Shown here: positions 1 to 11,270 of the stretch, in pieces
Numbering within the stretch: position 1 is the first letter of the stretch
Layout: each line of letters begins with the position of its first letter
Source: Marvania coccoides
Lineage: Eukaryota; Chlorophyta; Trebouxiophyceae; Chlorellales; Chlorellaceae
Assembly (NCBI GenBank): GCA_963854735.1
Contig: OY978105.1
Location: 744,001 to 808,000 of the forward strand
Direction of reading: 5' to 3'
DNA length: 64,000 nucleotides
Position numbers and translations under genes: made by a program
Notes under the pieces: generated by a model
Database searches by the model: none
Told to the model about the DNA's origin: nothing
The model's input: the letters and a program-made list of their open reading frames with translations, nothing else

Positions 1-3000
1 TATTTATGAGCTCTGGAGCATAATTTCCTCATTTTTCGGAGAAAAAATCTTTTGTAATTTGCGACTGAAATTGAGGATCGATTGCACTGGATATGCAGTA
101 GAAACACTCTAGTGCAGCAAAACTAAAAGACTTGCCTGGGATTTGGCGCTGAGCACGGTTGCGTGGCGCACCCGCGACAGCCCAAAGTCGCACACCTTGA
201 TGGTGAGGTCTTTGTCCACCAACAGGTTGGGAGACTTGAGGTCGCGGTGAATGACGGGGGGGCGACAGGTGTGAAGGTAGTTCATGCCTCGGGCCACGTC
301 TAGGGCCATTTGCAGGCGGCGGCGCTCGTCCAGAGAGGGGGTGGGCCCCCGGTGAAGGAGCTTGAAGAGGGAGCCGCGGGAGACGTACTGGGTGACGATA
401 CAAAGGTGGGATGGCTTGGTGCACGCTCCAATCTGGAAAGGTGGTCAAAATAAAATAAATATCTTTTGAAATCGGGGGGGGGAGGGGGGGGGGGGCGGGA
501 GGGAACAATGCATTTTTTGTGGGGGGAATCACACGGAAATATTGGAAGGGTTTTGGTTACTTACAAACTGCACGATGTTTGGGTGGCGCAGCCTCTTCAT
601 GATGGCTACTTCCTTTCGGAAGTTTTCGATAACTCGAACGCCCAGGTCCTGGTCAAGGAAGCGCTTGATGGCAACGTCAGTCTGGCGCCACTGCCCGCGG
701 TACACCTCGCCTGCAAATAACCCCCCCAAATCCACTTACTTTCGTTAGAAGTCCGCACACAAAAATTCAAAACTCGACAGATAAAAGCAGTCAAAAATAG
801 TGAGTTCGAGGAGGAAAAAACGGGGGACGACTTGCATACGTACCAAAGGAGCCTATGCCGATGCGGGGCCCAAACTCTAGCGACTCGTCCGGAATCTCCC
901 ACTCGTCATCCACCTCTTCAGGGCTGCCGATCACTCCCATAGCTGCCATGGCCTTTGAATCCACGCTGCCAGCGGACATCGCCCCGCTATACATTTCGCT
1001 GAGATGGCGGACAACGCTCTGGGGGTGGGCCCCCAGGGCTGACGAGGAGCGAGGGTTCAGGGCCGGCGCTGGCGAGCCTACCAGCTGCCCCGGCTGCTGC
1101 TGGAAGGCGGCTTCCCCGCTGCTGGTGGCATTGGAGGGGGTCTCGTGGGAGGCCGCGGGGCTGAGCGCCGAGGAGGAGGCGGTGAGCGGTTCCTCGGCAG
1201 CAGCGTGGAACGGCGAGAACATGGCCTCTCCGGCGAGGCTGTCGCCCATGGGGAGGTGGTGAGGAGGGGCCATAGGAAGGATGCCGCCCCCTGAGGACCG
1301 GCTTTCCGGCTTCAGGGTGCCTTGTGGGGGCGAATTTCTGCCAGAGTGCCCCCCGTCGCCGCGATTGCGAGACAGCAGCGCCTGCCGCTGCTCCCATTCC
1401 ACTGGGACTGACATGCGCACGGGGGCGGGGGTGTCCCCCAGCTGGCGGCTGCTGCGGTGCAGCCCATCGAGGTAGAGGCGGTTGACGTCGATAGAGTGGA
1501 GATACGATGAGGAAGACAGCGAGTTGAAGCTGTGGTCTCCTGAAAGCTGCAGACTATGGTCGAGGCTCAGGCGGAGGCGCGAGGGCAGCTCCTCCGTCTG
1601 CCACCACTGCGACGTCTGGTACTGCTGCTGCTGCTGGCGAGGCCACGGCTGCTGCCCTCTCTCACCAGCGGCGGCGGCGTCTCCCTCGCTGCTGGCTTCT
1701 CCGCCACCGGGAGCGATCCCCGCGGCGCGCAACGCGGCCCACTGCATCATGTCGTGATCAGAGGCTGCCGCTCGTTGCGCAGCCGCTGAAGTGGGGCGCG
1801 TGGGGGAAGGCTGATCCGCCCAGCCGTGCGCGGCAGGGGCCCCTGGAGACCTCGGCGATGACCCCAGCCCTGAGCTGGGCCCTCTAGAGTGGTGGTGGTT
1901 AGAGGGCTCATTCGAGAACCGGCGAGACTGCCCTGGCGAGAACGTCCCGCTGGAGTCCCAGGCCCGCAGCGTGTCTGCTGCCGTGAGGGATGTCTGGGTG
2001 TCTTGGTGCGGGCGGGGGGGCCCGCCCCACGGCGGCAAAGCGGAAGAACTATAATTATTTCCGCCGCCACCGCCGCCGCCGTATTCGCTGGGAGTAGCAG
2101 AACCGGCGGCGCCGTAGTCCAGAGAGGAGCGGGCGGCGTGGGACAACTGACGGGGGCCCAGGTCCAGCGAGGCGCGCACGGGTTGCACTAGGTACTGCTG
2201 CCCTGTGGCGGCATCTGAGATGATGGCGGGAGGGCCAGAAACTTCCATCAAATCGGTCGCTGCGCGGCCCAACGAGACGCGTGCCTCGGGGGAGAGGTCC
2301 CCTAGGAAGGGTGCGCCGCCGCTGCGCATGCTTCGCCGCATGGGGGAGCCGAAGCCGCTGCCAGGGCGGCTGGAGTGCCCAGAAGCGATATTATCGCCTT
2401 CAGGTGGCGAAAAATGGCTGCCTGGGGTAGGAGTGACCTGCTCTTCTAGCCTGCGCCCCCCGCCGAAGCTGAACTGCCCCGCGCGGCTGCTGGGAGGGTC
2501 ATTTGCGTCGGCAAATGACACCGAATGGCCTGAAGATGGCGGGGGAGCCCCCAGCGCCGCTGCCGCTGCCATTTGCAGTGCCTGCTCTAGCGTGGGGGGC
2601 GTGGCCCCCCCCAAGGGGAGCGCTGGGGTGACCGGCGGCGGCGGCGCCTTGGCCTGAGAAGCGGGAGCGTCTCCGGCTGAACGCCTTCTTGCTTGCGCCG
2701 CCTCCAACGATCCCGCGCGCCCCAGGCTGCGCGACGACAAGCTCCCCACGTCGTGGCTGCTCGCCCGCAGCGCGAGGGAGGCTCGTAAGCTCGTCACTGC
2801 CCCTGGGCGTACCAAAAGATCTACTTCATGTTCTTGGCCGCCCACCTCGACTATCACTCTCGCGTCGTCGTCGCTGTCGGCGTAAAACCTGCCCTTGATC
2901 ACGCGCGCCTTCATGCCGAAAAGGTCCGCCAGAAACTTGTACAGCGTGGCTCTGTGGCGGGACGAGCCCATGTAGAGCTCGCCAATTAAAACCACCACGC

Positions 3001-3659
3001 AGCCGGACCGGAGGGCTGCATCTTGCACCAGCGGCGCGGACAGCGCTGCGGCATTGGAGGAGCTGCGCTGTGGACCACCCAGCCGGCTGGCCACCACGTG
3101 ACACAGGGCACGGTGGCAGGAGAGAGATTCCCGGCTCGGCATGCAGCTCACGGCCAGCAAGGCCTCTCTGGCCTCGGATTCGATGGTCTGCAGGGCGGGG
3201 TCAACGCGGCGGTCGTAGAGCACCACTTCACGGTGCGGGGCGCCCTCGGGGGAGGGCGGAATGCGGGACAGCGCCTCCAGTGACGGAAAGTCGTCGGGAG
3301 AGGAAGTTGCCTCTGGGAAGTCACCCCGCACGTCGTAGAACCCGTCCGTCAGCTCATCGTCATAGTTTAAGCTGCAAAATTTGGGTGGAAAAGGGGGGAA
3401 ACGAGGGTCAGATTGTGGATGAGCAAGACGGCGTCGAAAAACAAATAAATATCGTCAGATAGGCTTTTGCTGCTGGTGGGGCGGGGGCAGAGGCAATTTG
3501 GCCTTACCAGCAGGAGCTCCAGTACTGGTAGGCGAGTTCTGCGGGCTCCTCGCTCGCCAAGCTCATCGAATTGAAGGCGCAAGAGACCACATCCTCGCGT
3601 TCGCCCGGCACGCCTTCTGTGGTGACGAATGCGCTGATATGTGGCTGTGAGCGTTGCAT
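1..3659 (-). CDS. Raf-like MAPKKK of the CTR1/EDR1 type, 3' end outside window
   Basis: Serine/threonine kinase. Exons read on the minus strand: 3659-3508, 3371-844, 710-565, 432-136; phases agree at every junction. The N-terminus resembles the EDR1/CTR1 regulatory domain (AYQYW near residue 45, then a [12 protein letters not shown] stretch across the first junction). A long low-complexity linker rich in Ser, Gly, Gln and Pro follows. The kinase domain then shows the Gly loop GIGSFGEV (split by an intron), VAIKRF with the ATP-binding Lys, HRDLKSPN (catalytic loop) and CDFGLSR (Mg loop). The activation segment stops at LSAKSQ, where the family continues AGTPEWMAPE; that exon must lie left of base 1. 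The last visible donor is GC (CAG then GCAAGT, bases 135-130). In plants such kinases act in ethylene and stress signalling; the algal role is unknown. The start is the first ATG giving the conserved N-terminus. Confidence 0.88.
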
Positions 3660-4202
3660 AGGAAGGGTGTCAGCCCCCGCACGGCAGCTGCATCGGGTAT
3701 TGCCCGTGTGTTCTAAAAAAATACGAGGTGGTCGGGATGGTGGGGTGCCATACTGCTTTGAACGAAGGGTATGCGTGTAGTTTCAACAAAAAGAGACGCA
3801 CTTTAACTGAACACGGTTGTTATAATATGAAATGAGGAATGACCTTTCCGCGATGAAGGTGCCTTCTTTTGTTCACACATAACGCGAGAGGAAATGGGTG
3901 CTGCAACTCCAGCTCATCGAATCTAAATTAAATAAAACATGTATACAATGCGCTTTGCGTGGCGAAGAGCGGGGGAATTCCGAGGCTGCTTTTTTCATGG
4001 AAAAAACCCCAACATTTTTTGCGCGGGCCAAATTCGGTCTGCGTGAATATCCATTTGCGTCACGTCGATTTGTCAATTATTTGCCAATTATTATAAAATT
4101 CGAGTGTCTGCAAGTGCCATCCCGCCAGCGCCATCCCGCACATTCCCAAAATTTATCCCACAATTCAATTTATTTATTTTTCATTGAAATAATATCGTGT
4201 TC
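3660..4202. promoter_or_regulatory. Divergent intergenic region between kinase and PsbP-like gene
   Basis: These 543 AT-rich bases lie between the start codons of two divergent genes, so they must hold both promoters and 5' UTRs. I see no convincing coding exon, RNA gene or repeat. Confidence 0.5.
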
Positions 4203-5453
4203 ATGCGGGCGGCAATCCCTTGCTCGCTGGCCACCAGCCGACGCGTTTCATCCCACATCTCATTCGTGGCGGAGCCTCGGCGGCAAGCCCCTCGAGCAGT
4301 GCAGCAGTGCCGATGCCAGGCCCGTGAAGTTAATCAGCAGCAGCTATACGCTGCTCCAGCTCAGCGCCGCGAGGTTCTGCTGTCCTTGGCCTCCGCAGTG
4401 GTCATCGCCGCGGGTTGCCCCGAGGCTCAGGCCATTCAGGGCTCCATCGCTGGCCGCATTCCCGGGCTGACTGGACCTGACACTGATGGCTTCTATACGT
4501 ACACGCGGCCAGAGGGAAAGAGCGGTGAGGGGGGGATGTTGATTATAGTGATCAGCATGGAGCAGCAGTAGTTTTTACTGAAAATAAGTAGAAAATTGAG
4601 GAGGATTTTGAGGGTGATTAAATTATTAATAAAATCCTCCAGTGTTTTCCAGAGGATAGTTCAGCTCATTTTATTTTTATTTTTTGGGGGTGGCTGCAGG
4701 TGGGCATGGCGTGGGCTGGTCTGAGATCCCTCGCTACTCCTTCAAGGTGAGAAATTATCTCAAGTTTTCTCTTTCTCCATTTTTGGGCATATCCACGAGT
4801 CGCCTGAACAATGAGCTCCAAATTTAATAAAAAATCCTTCCTATTATATTAGGTACCAGAGGGGTGGGAGGAGACCCCCGTCTCTATCGCCGACCTGGGC
4901 GGCACTGAGATTGACCTGCGGTTCGGAAACCGTGAAGAGGGCTCGCTGTTCGTGGTGGTGGCCCCTGTTCTGCGATTTGCAGACGTAGGGTACAACGCCG
5001 ATGTGCGAATTACGGAGCTGGGGCCTCCAGACAGGATCATCAGGTACGAAAACTGAAAACGGCTATCTGTGAAATATTTTCCGCTTTCCGAGTTAATGAA
5101 TATGTTTGCAGCGAGCTTGGTGCCATAATTTCCGACTCTGTGGAGCTTTTAAAATTGTTTTGATCTAACGATTTCTAGTTTTCCTCTTAAAACTGCGCAG
5201 TGGCTTCGCGCCGGAGCTGTTTGGCCAGCCTCTCATGGAAGACGACGTCATCGCCACTGACACCGTCACCAAAGGCGGCCTCACGTACTACCTGTGGGAG
5301 GTGAAGCCGCACCACTTGGTGGCAGCGACAGCAGTGGGCAACCGGCTCTTTATTCTGGCCACCAACTCAAATAGCAGGCAGTGGCGAAAAGCAGAGGCGG
5401 CGCTGCGAGTGGCGCAACGCTCGTTCACTGTGCCCAACTACAGAGCAGCATGA
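4203..5453 (+). CDS. PsbP-domain protein, probably thylakoid lumen
   Basis: Exons 4203-4524, 4700-4746, 4853-5043 and 5201-5453 give 270 residues; all phases agree. Residues 1 to about 80 look like a bipartite plastid/lumen transit peptide: a basic, Ser/Arg-rich start, then a twin-arginine QRREVLLSLASAVVIAAG hydrophobic segment. The mature part has the PsbP-fold pattern: GFYTYTRPEG, YSFKVPEGWEETPVSIADLGG split by an intron, LRFGNREEGSLFVVVAP, then a late KGGLTYYLWEVK strand and a C-terminal FTVPNY. PsbP-domain proteins assist photosystem II and other lumen complexes. This one is closer to a PPD-type paralog than to PsbP itself, but I cannot assign the subfamily. ATG 4203 is the first ATG in frame; a GTG lies just upstream at 4197. 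Confidence 0.85.
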
Positions 5454-6225
5454 GATTGTAGTAGCTTGGGTGGTGATTGGCTGAGGGAGACTGGAAGATA
5501 CCTTAAATTTCTTTTAAAAATGCTGTGTGAAAAAAACTTGAAATGCGTCTGTGTTTTTCTGCTGATTTTTTTAAATGCCGCTGATAAGTTTGTGAAATTT
5601 TGATAACGATTTAAAGCTTTCAAAATAGAGTGATTTGTTATTTACCAATTTGGTTGGTATGAAAGAAGAACTAAAGGGCTCTCAACTTCAAGAAAGCGCT
5701 TGGGCTTGTAAACACCATATAATTATTTAAAAAAATGAAGGAAGAAAAAGGGAAGATGTAAAACCAAACATGGTAAATAATTTGTTTAATTCAGTTTCGA
5801 CATGCTTTAGCACGCAACATTATTGCAGCGTAAGCTCAACCTTATTTGAAAGAGATTTGGGAAGAAAAAGAGGCATGTCAAAAGGGAAAAAAATAAAAGA
5901 AGGAAATTGGAAGAAATCGTTGAAAAGGAAAGGACATAGGAAGCCGTTCTGATTTGAGAGTAAATTATTGCATTCCAAAGAAAGAGGCAAGATAAAAAAA
6001 GACGGCGAGTAAAAAATTGTGAAAAAGGCAAGAATATTTATGAATGCATGCATATACAAGTGCAATGGAAATATAAATATCTCTGAGGATATTAAAATAA
6101 AGACAAAGCTAAAAGGATAGTCGTCTTCAATCGCAGACGCAATTTAACCTTGTGTGTGTGTAAATTGAAGCAGCATAGCAATCGACATAGGTATTGCAAG
6201 GCCGGGTAATTGCTGGAAACGGGGC
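5454..6225. other. Intergenic, convergent 3' ends
   Basis: AT-rich region between two converging genes, presumably their 3' UTRs. The short open frames here are Lys/Phe-rich low-complexity readings of A/T runs. No gene is supported. Confidence 0.5.
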
Positions 6226-6755
6226 TTAGCGGCGAGCACCGCTGGCGCCTTGGATTTTCCAGATGATGTTCTGCAAACCAAGCAAAAACATATGAGTCTT
6301 TTGGGGGGTTGGCGGCGGTTGAGATAAAGTGACACAAAAATGTATTCTGAGCTCACCTCGACCTCGCCGTTCACAACGGCGCCGTTGAGCAGCACACGGG
6401 CCTGGCAGTGGGGGGTGGCGGGACCTCCGGGCACGAGATTGACGGTCTGAGTGAGGGTCACCGAAGAGGCGCCAACGGGAACTAAGGCAGAGGAGGTGGA
6501 GACTTCGAGGCCCGGTTTCTTGCAGTCGGTGGCCATGGAGATGGTGTCGGTGGCGACGCCGGTGCCTGACAGCTTGACGGTGATGGTCACTTCGTAGCTG
6601 GTAGCAGTGACCTCGCGGACGGCCGAGCCCTTGGGGCCGGGGAGGGTCACAGCTGTGGGGGAGATACCGTCGACCTTGAGGGGCTTGGTGATGGGGCGGG
6701 CGGCATCAGCAACGGCCACGAGGGCGAGGCACAGAACAAAGAATTTCATCATCAT
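6226..6755 (-). CDS. Small secreted protein of unknown function
   Basis: Exons 6755-6357 and 6270-6226 give 147 residues ending in GASGARR. The N-terminus MMMKFFVLCLALVAVADAA is a clear signal peptide with likely cleavage before RPITK. The mature part is about 125 residues, rich in Thr, Val, Ser and beta-prone, with two cysteines (TDCKK and PHCQ) that could form one disulfide. I do not recognise the family; the alternating Val/Thr pattern suggests a small beta-sandwich. I chose the ATG triplet at 6755 because it begins the signal peptide. An in-frame ATG at 6821 exists but would bury that signal behind 22 polar residues. The second exon adds only 14 residues. Confidence 0.7.
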
Positions 6756-7850
6756 AGTGATATGACAGTGTCTGCTGGGGAAAATGAGAGGGGAAGCGCG
6801 CAAACGGGCGTTAGTACGCATACTATAGTTATATTAGCATGTTACTAGGGGAATGAAGGGCGAAAAGGGCGAGCCGCCTCGGCGAAAAGCAGTTGGGCGT
6901 CAACTTTTTGTAGCTTACCAGTTGGGGAGGGTCTACGGTGGTTATGAGTATGTGTAAATAATATAATTGTAATAAAAGAATGAAGGATATGCGAGAACGA
7001 AGAGAGTAGAGGTGAAAATGACCAATAACGTTATGTGCGGGAAAAAGAAAATTTTAGCGGGCAGGACGCGAGGAGGCCGCGGTCCCGCATGAGACCGGTC
7101 CCGGTCCTCCACTCCATCTCCATCAGTTTGAGATATTTTCTTTCTGGTGGTGGTTTTCATACACAAACATGTTTGTGAGACGACAATTGTTATTTATCTT
7201 GTGCTCAGGTGGCTGCGGGAAGAGGGCGCGGGCTTCCCATCATCATATGAGTTTAAGATATCGTCGTTCATAGTGATGATTTTCAATGTACGCAACATGT
7301 TTGGAGATGGTATATTTAGGTCTCGTGTATCATCAGGCGCCCGGGCGAGCACCTCGCGTACGTGCAGATCATCGAGTCCGAGGGCGCTCATTATTATTTA
7401 AATCTGCACAGCGCGACAACTTTTATAATGAACCTATTCTAGCACATAACCAGGGTGATTGATCGAGACAGGAAAACAGCGGACAGTTAGTAATAAAATT
7501 AAGACATGAAAAGGCAAATATCGCTTTGGGCCATATTTCTCAGAAATAGCGTACGTTTTATAAACTGCATGCAAAAAAAAAACCAACTAATGCCAAAACA
7601 TATCAGAGGACACGCAAGAGGTCCTATCCAGCAGCACTAATTTTATATTTCAATTTTTGCATGCGTCATTTTTAAATCGGACGCTAATGAAATATAATTG
7701 CGTTATTTGAATAAAACATTCAAAACTCCCAGATCGAGATACATATCCCGACAATCAATCAATATTCTTAAATTTCCGAAAGCCGCATTTTTTTTTTGTG
7801 AAACTCGTTTAAAGCTTAGTTCCGCCTCTCTTTCGCATTGAAACACACCC
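6756..7850. other. Long intergenic stretch with one possible 65-aa ORF
   Basis: About 1.1 kb between divergent genes. The only reading with a normal ATG and mixed composition is on the minus strand, 7391-7194. It gives 65 residues (begins MSALGLDDLHVREVL) with no recognised domain and no signal peptide, so it may be chance or one exon of something larger. The rest is AT-rich with no gene, RNA or repeat that I can support. Confidence 0.3.
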
Positions 7851-9845
7851 ATGGAAATGTGCCCAAGCGGACTCTTCGCATTGCAAGCCCCGCGAGCTCT
7901 GTCTCCAGCGGTATCCTTGCTTTTGCGTCCCATCGCCCACTACTGGCGCCCCTTCCAGAGGGCTCAGCCCCCGCTCTTTAGCCTCCAACCCTCCCTTTTG
8001 AGACTCCTGCCCCGCCAGCGCGGCATCTTCGCTTCCGCGACCGACGCTGCAGCTGCTGGCGGTGCAGCTGATGATGTTTCCGCTGCTCCTGCTGCGCCCT
8101 CTGTGCGAGCTGGCAAGCGCAAGGTCGCGCTCTACGTTGGCTATGAAGTAAGAAAGATTGCGATGCGCTGATATGCTGCTGTTTCTTCTCAGCCAAACCA
8201 TTGTGTCATTACTACCAGTGCCATTTCTTTAAATACCATACGTTTCGATTTTTGTACAATTTGTATCTCTCTCGTTCCAGGGCACTGAGTACCGGGGGCT
8301 GCAGCTGCAGCGCGAGACCGCGCCTGACGCCACCATCGAGGACGCCCTGGAGGCCGCCATTTTTGCAGCGGGCGGCATCCTCCCTTCAAATTTGGGCAAT
8401 CTGAAGAAACTGGGATGGGCTCGGTCCAGTAGAACTGATAAAAGCGTGCACTCGCTGGCCACTATCATCTCCATGAAGATGGAGTGCCATCCGGAGGCGT
8501 TTGAGGCGGACCCCGCGGGAATTCAGCTTGCACAGGCGATCAATTCGCGCCTCCCGCCCGCGATTAAAGTTTTTTCAGTGCAGCGGGTGACAAAGAGCTT
8601 CGATGCGCGGATGGAGTGCAACCGCAGGCTGTACCAGTACCACTTGCCGGCGGCGCTGCTGGGGCTGCATGAGGTGGGCGCGGAGGAGGCGGCGGAGCGC
8701 CTGAGAACGTTGGGCGAAGCGTGGAAGGCATTTGAAGGGAACAACGCGTTTCACAACTACACCCGCCGCCGGTTGTACCGCGCCGCGGCGGTAGGGGGCT
8801 ACGCGCGCCGCGGGCGGCACCCAGGACCCAAGGGAAAGAAAGAAAGAGACGCTGAAGAAAGCGACGCTGACGAGGCAGAAGACAGCGGTACGGCGTCGAG
8901 CCTTTCTTTATCTTCTGCTGCTGAAGAGGAAGAGGAGGGGGCAGCGGCGGAGACCTCTGGTGGACAGACTTTTGAAGCAGATGATGGTGCTGGTGCTGCG
9001 TCTGAGGGCTTCGCAGGTGATGAATTGACTGTCACGCCGCCTGAGCGGGCAAGAGGCCGCTTGCAACTGGCCTGGCTGGCGGAGCGCAGCGAGGCGGACC
9101 CCGTGACGCGCCGCCACTTCCGCTATATCGAGGAGTGCGGCGTGAGCGACGGTGTGATAACCCTGGTGCCTGGAGGGGAGCCCTGCATTAGGCTCACTGT
9201 GCGGGGCGCTTCCTTCATGCTGCACCAAATTAGGTGAGCGTATTTTACCCTGCAGCTCGCCTTGCTTATCCAGCGCACCATAAAAAATATCGATACGTAA
9301 CATTTAAACATTTTGCAGCCCCTTGTTTCGTTTTAATAGCTTTTTTCCCCATGTTTTCTCTCTCTCAAATCTTCTTTTTTTTTAGGCACATGGTGGGTGC
9401 TGCCGCAGCCGTGGCTTTAGGCAAGCTCCCGTTGGACCTTCTCAAGGCCTCCCTCACCGCCCCTGTCCGCGTTAATCTTCCTTTAGCTCCGCCCTCAACT
9501 CTCGTTCTCGCGGGGGCGGAATTCAGCCCTTTTAGGTCCAGCTGGGACGGGAAGGCAGCAAATTCCGCGCAGTACAGCGGCGACACGCTCAATTTGCCCC
9601 CCGCGGGGCATGCCCTGCAACGGGAGTTTGCAGCGGAGCTGCTGTGGCCGGCGGTGAATGGGCTGCTGGCGGGAGAGGAGTGGGGCGCTTGGCGGAGCGA
9701 CCTGGAGGCGATTCACTATGACGAAAGCGAGGTGGTTGAGCTTGTGGAGGCGTATAAAGAGTTCAGAAGGGTGGGTGACGTGAGGCGGCAGGCAAAGGTG
9801 GAGGCGCTGCTGGCGGAGGCGGCAGGTCAAGCCGCCAGGGACTGA
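7851..9845 (+). CDS. tRNA pseudouridine synthase, TruA/PUS family
   Basis: Exons 7851-8147, 8281-9233 and 9386-9845 give 569 residues. TruA-family enzymes isomerise uridines to pseudouridine in the tRNA anticodon arm. The catalytic motif SSRTDKSVHS carries the essential Asp at about residue 152, the counterpart of GRTDKGVHA. Other family features are RRLYQYHLP, NAFHNYTRR and the C-terminal SFMLHQIRHMVG, which is split by the second intron exactly as the phases require. The first 95 residues are Arg/Ala/Ser-rich and could be an organelle-targeting peptide. Between the two halves, about residues 255-320, is a low-complexity acidic insert (runs of Glu, Asp, Ala, Ser) absent from bacterial enzymes. 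I chose the first in-frame ATG. The family call is firm; the exact tRNA position is not decidable here. Confidence 0.9.
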
Positions 9846-10343
9846 TACGGGGGTGGGAGCTTTACTAATTTGGTGAAAGGTGGTTATACTTTTCATCTCT
9901 CTTGATACTTTTTTTTAATTAATTTTTATTAAACAATGCATTCATATAGTAATTAAATTATTATTTGATTATTTCTATTTTTAAATTAAATTATTATTTG
10001 AAAAAATAGTAAGCAACATTTTTTTCAGCTCTCGGAACTGAGTGCTAAAGGCGATCAGTCCCTGCCTCTATTCAATTTAGCCCACCACCACTGCGCTGAA
10101 ATGTCGTATGGGGGGGGGGGGGGGGTTACGTATAACGCGCCGATCTTGCGCGTGATTTACCCCCCCAATAATGCATGTCGTGGATTCTCCAACGAAGTCG
10201 CGTCTGCTACATTTTCATTCTACATTGAATAGCTAAGCAGGATTGCGTTTTTGCGCCTGGGCTAACATATATATCTATCTCCCGAAATAAAACTTTGGAT
10301 CGATTGAAGTGCTTCCTTAGTTTAATCGTGATATAATAATAGG
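9846..10343. promoter_or_regulatory. Intergenic and putative promoter of the first paralog
   Basis: AT-rich 3' flank of the synthase gene followed by the likely promoter of the next gene. It includes a long G run near 10111-10126. The block GTCGTGGATTCT near 10177 recurs at about 12328, a similar distance upstream of the second paralog (roughly 165 and 130 bases from the ATG). That makes it a candidate shared promoter element, or simply residual homology of the duplication. Confidence 0.45.
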
Positions 10344-11270
10344 ATGAAGTTTTCGATTGTTGTATGCGTGTGCTTGAGCCTAGCGATCTCTACTCAGGTT
10401 ATTTGCACGAAATCTGCTTAAGAAATATTGAATTTTATTTTCCCATATGATCTTTGTATGTCATTGAACATGGCCATCTCTTCCCTGGTATTAACGTAAA
10501 AGAAGGCTGCATTTCCTGGTTTCGAAGTATATAACCCCCTGAAACACGCCTGAAGCCCGTGCCTAAACATCTGACCTCTCAACAGTTTTTTTTTCCTTTT
10601 TTTTCTGCTGGTGCAGGTGGCAGCGGCTGCTCCAAGGCTGTTGAAGAGCAACCTGAAGCATGCCAGGAAGCCGCTGGATTGCGACGACAACTTCGTAACC
10701 TCTGCTGGGTGCGCTATCGGAGCTGCTGCGCAGACTGTTGCCGAAAACACCGAGTACATGATCGATAACGCTGTTGACGCAGCCTCTGACCTTGTGGGAG
10801 ATTATGAAGAGATAATCGTTGACGCCGAGGAAGAAGTTGAAGAAGTTGCTAGTTACGTGTACGAGAATGTCGAAGAGGTTTATGAGGAGGTGGTGGAGGA
10901 AGCTGAAGAAGTAGTTGATAAATCGTATGACGCCGCTCAGGAAGAAGTTGAAGAAGTTGCTAGTTACGTGTACGAGAATGTCGAAGAGGTTTATGAGGAG
11001 GTCGTGGAGGAAGCTGAAGAAGTTGTTGATAAATCGTATGACGCCGCTCAGGCCGCCGCTCAGGCCGCCGCTCAGGCCGCCGCTCAGGCCGCCGCTCAGG
11101 CCGCCGCTCAGGCCGCCGCTCAGGCCGCCGCTCTGGCCAGACAAGAAGCAAAGGATGCTGCGGCTCAGGCACAGCAAATTTTAGCCCCGTCTTCCTGCTT
11201 TGCCGCGCTGCACGAGTTCTCCCTGGTTGCGTCTTTCGCCGTCTTTGTTGTAACTATTTGGCACTACTAA
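10344..11270 (+). CDS. Secreted Glu/Val/Ala-repeat protein, paralog A of a tandem pair
   Basis: Exon 1 (10344-10397, 18 codons) encodes only the hydrophobic leader MKFSIVVCVCLSLAISTQ. Exon 2 (10617-11270) encodes the rest, 235 residues in total. The mature start VAAAAPRLLKSNLKHARKPL is followed by a CDDNF...GC segment shared with paralog B at 12459. The centre has two identical 37-residue acidic units, rich in Glu, Val and Tyr and probably helical, followed by six AAAQ tetrapeptides and one AAAL. The C-terminus is hydrophobic (EFSLVASFAVFVVTIWHY) and again matches paralog B. An N-terminal signal plus a C-terminal hydrophobic tail with no following charge fits a GPI-anchored or membrane-tethered surface protein. 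No known family is recognised. The leader exon is assigned by splice consensus, equal length in the paralog and phase. Confidence 0.75.
10830..11051 (+). repeat. Two tandem 111-bp coding repeats
   Basis: Copies at 10830-10940 and 10941-11051 differ by only a couple of bases and encode identical 37-residue units. They lie inside the first paralog. The near identity of the DNA points to a recent duplication or homogenisation. Confidence 0.9.
11052..11135 (+). repeat. 12-bp coding minisatellite, AAAQ units
   Basis: Six perfect units of GCCGCCGCTCAG followed by a variant ending CTG. The unit is a multiple of three, so copy-number change keeps the frame. It follows directly on the 111-bp repeats. 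Confidence 0.9.

Noticed and set aside
5770..6065. Small Lys-rich and Phe-rich frames in the intergenic region
   Set aside because: Composition is simply A- and T-rich DNA read through; no homology, leader or splice context.
10563..11177. Minus-strand frame with GLSG repeats opposite the acidic-repeat gene
   Set aside because: Mirror of the plus-strand coding repeats; no leader and no relation to the conserved paralog ends.
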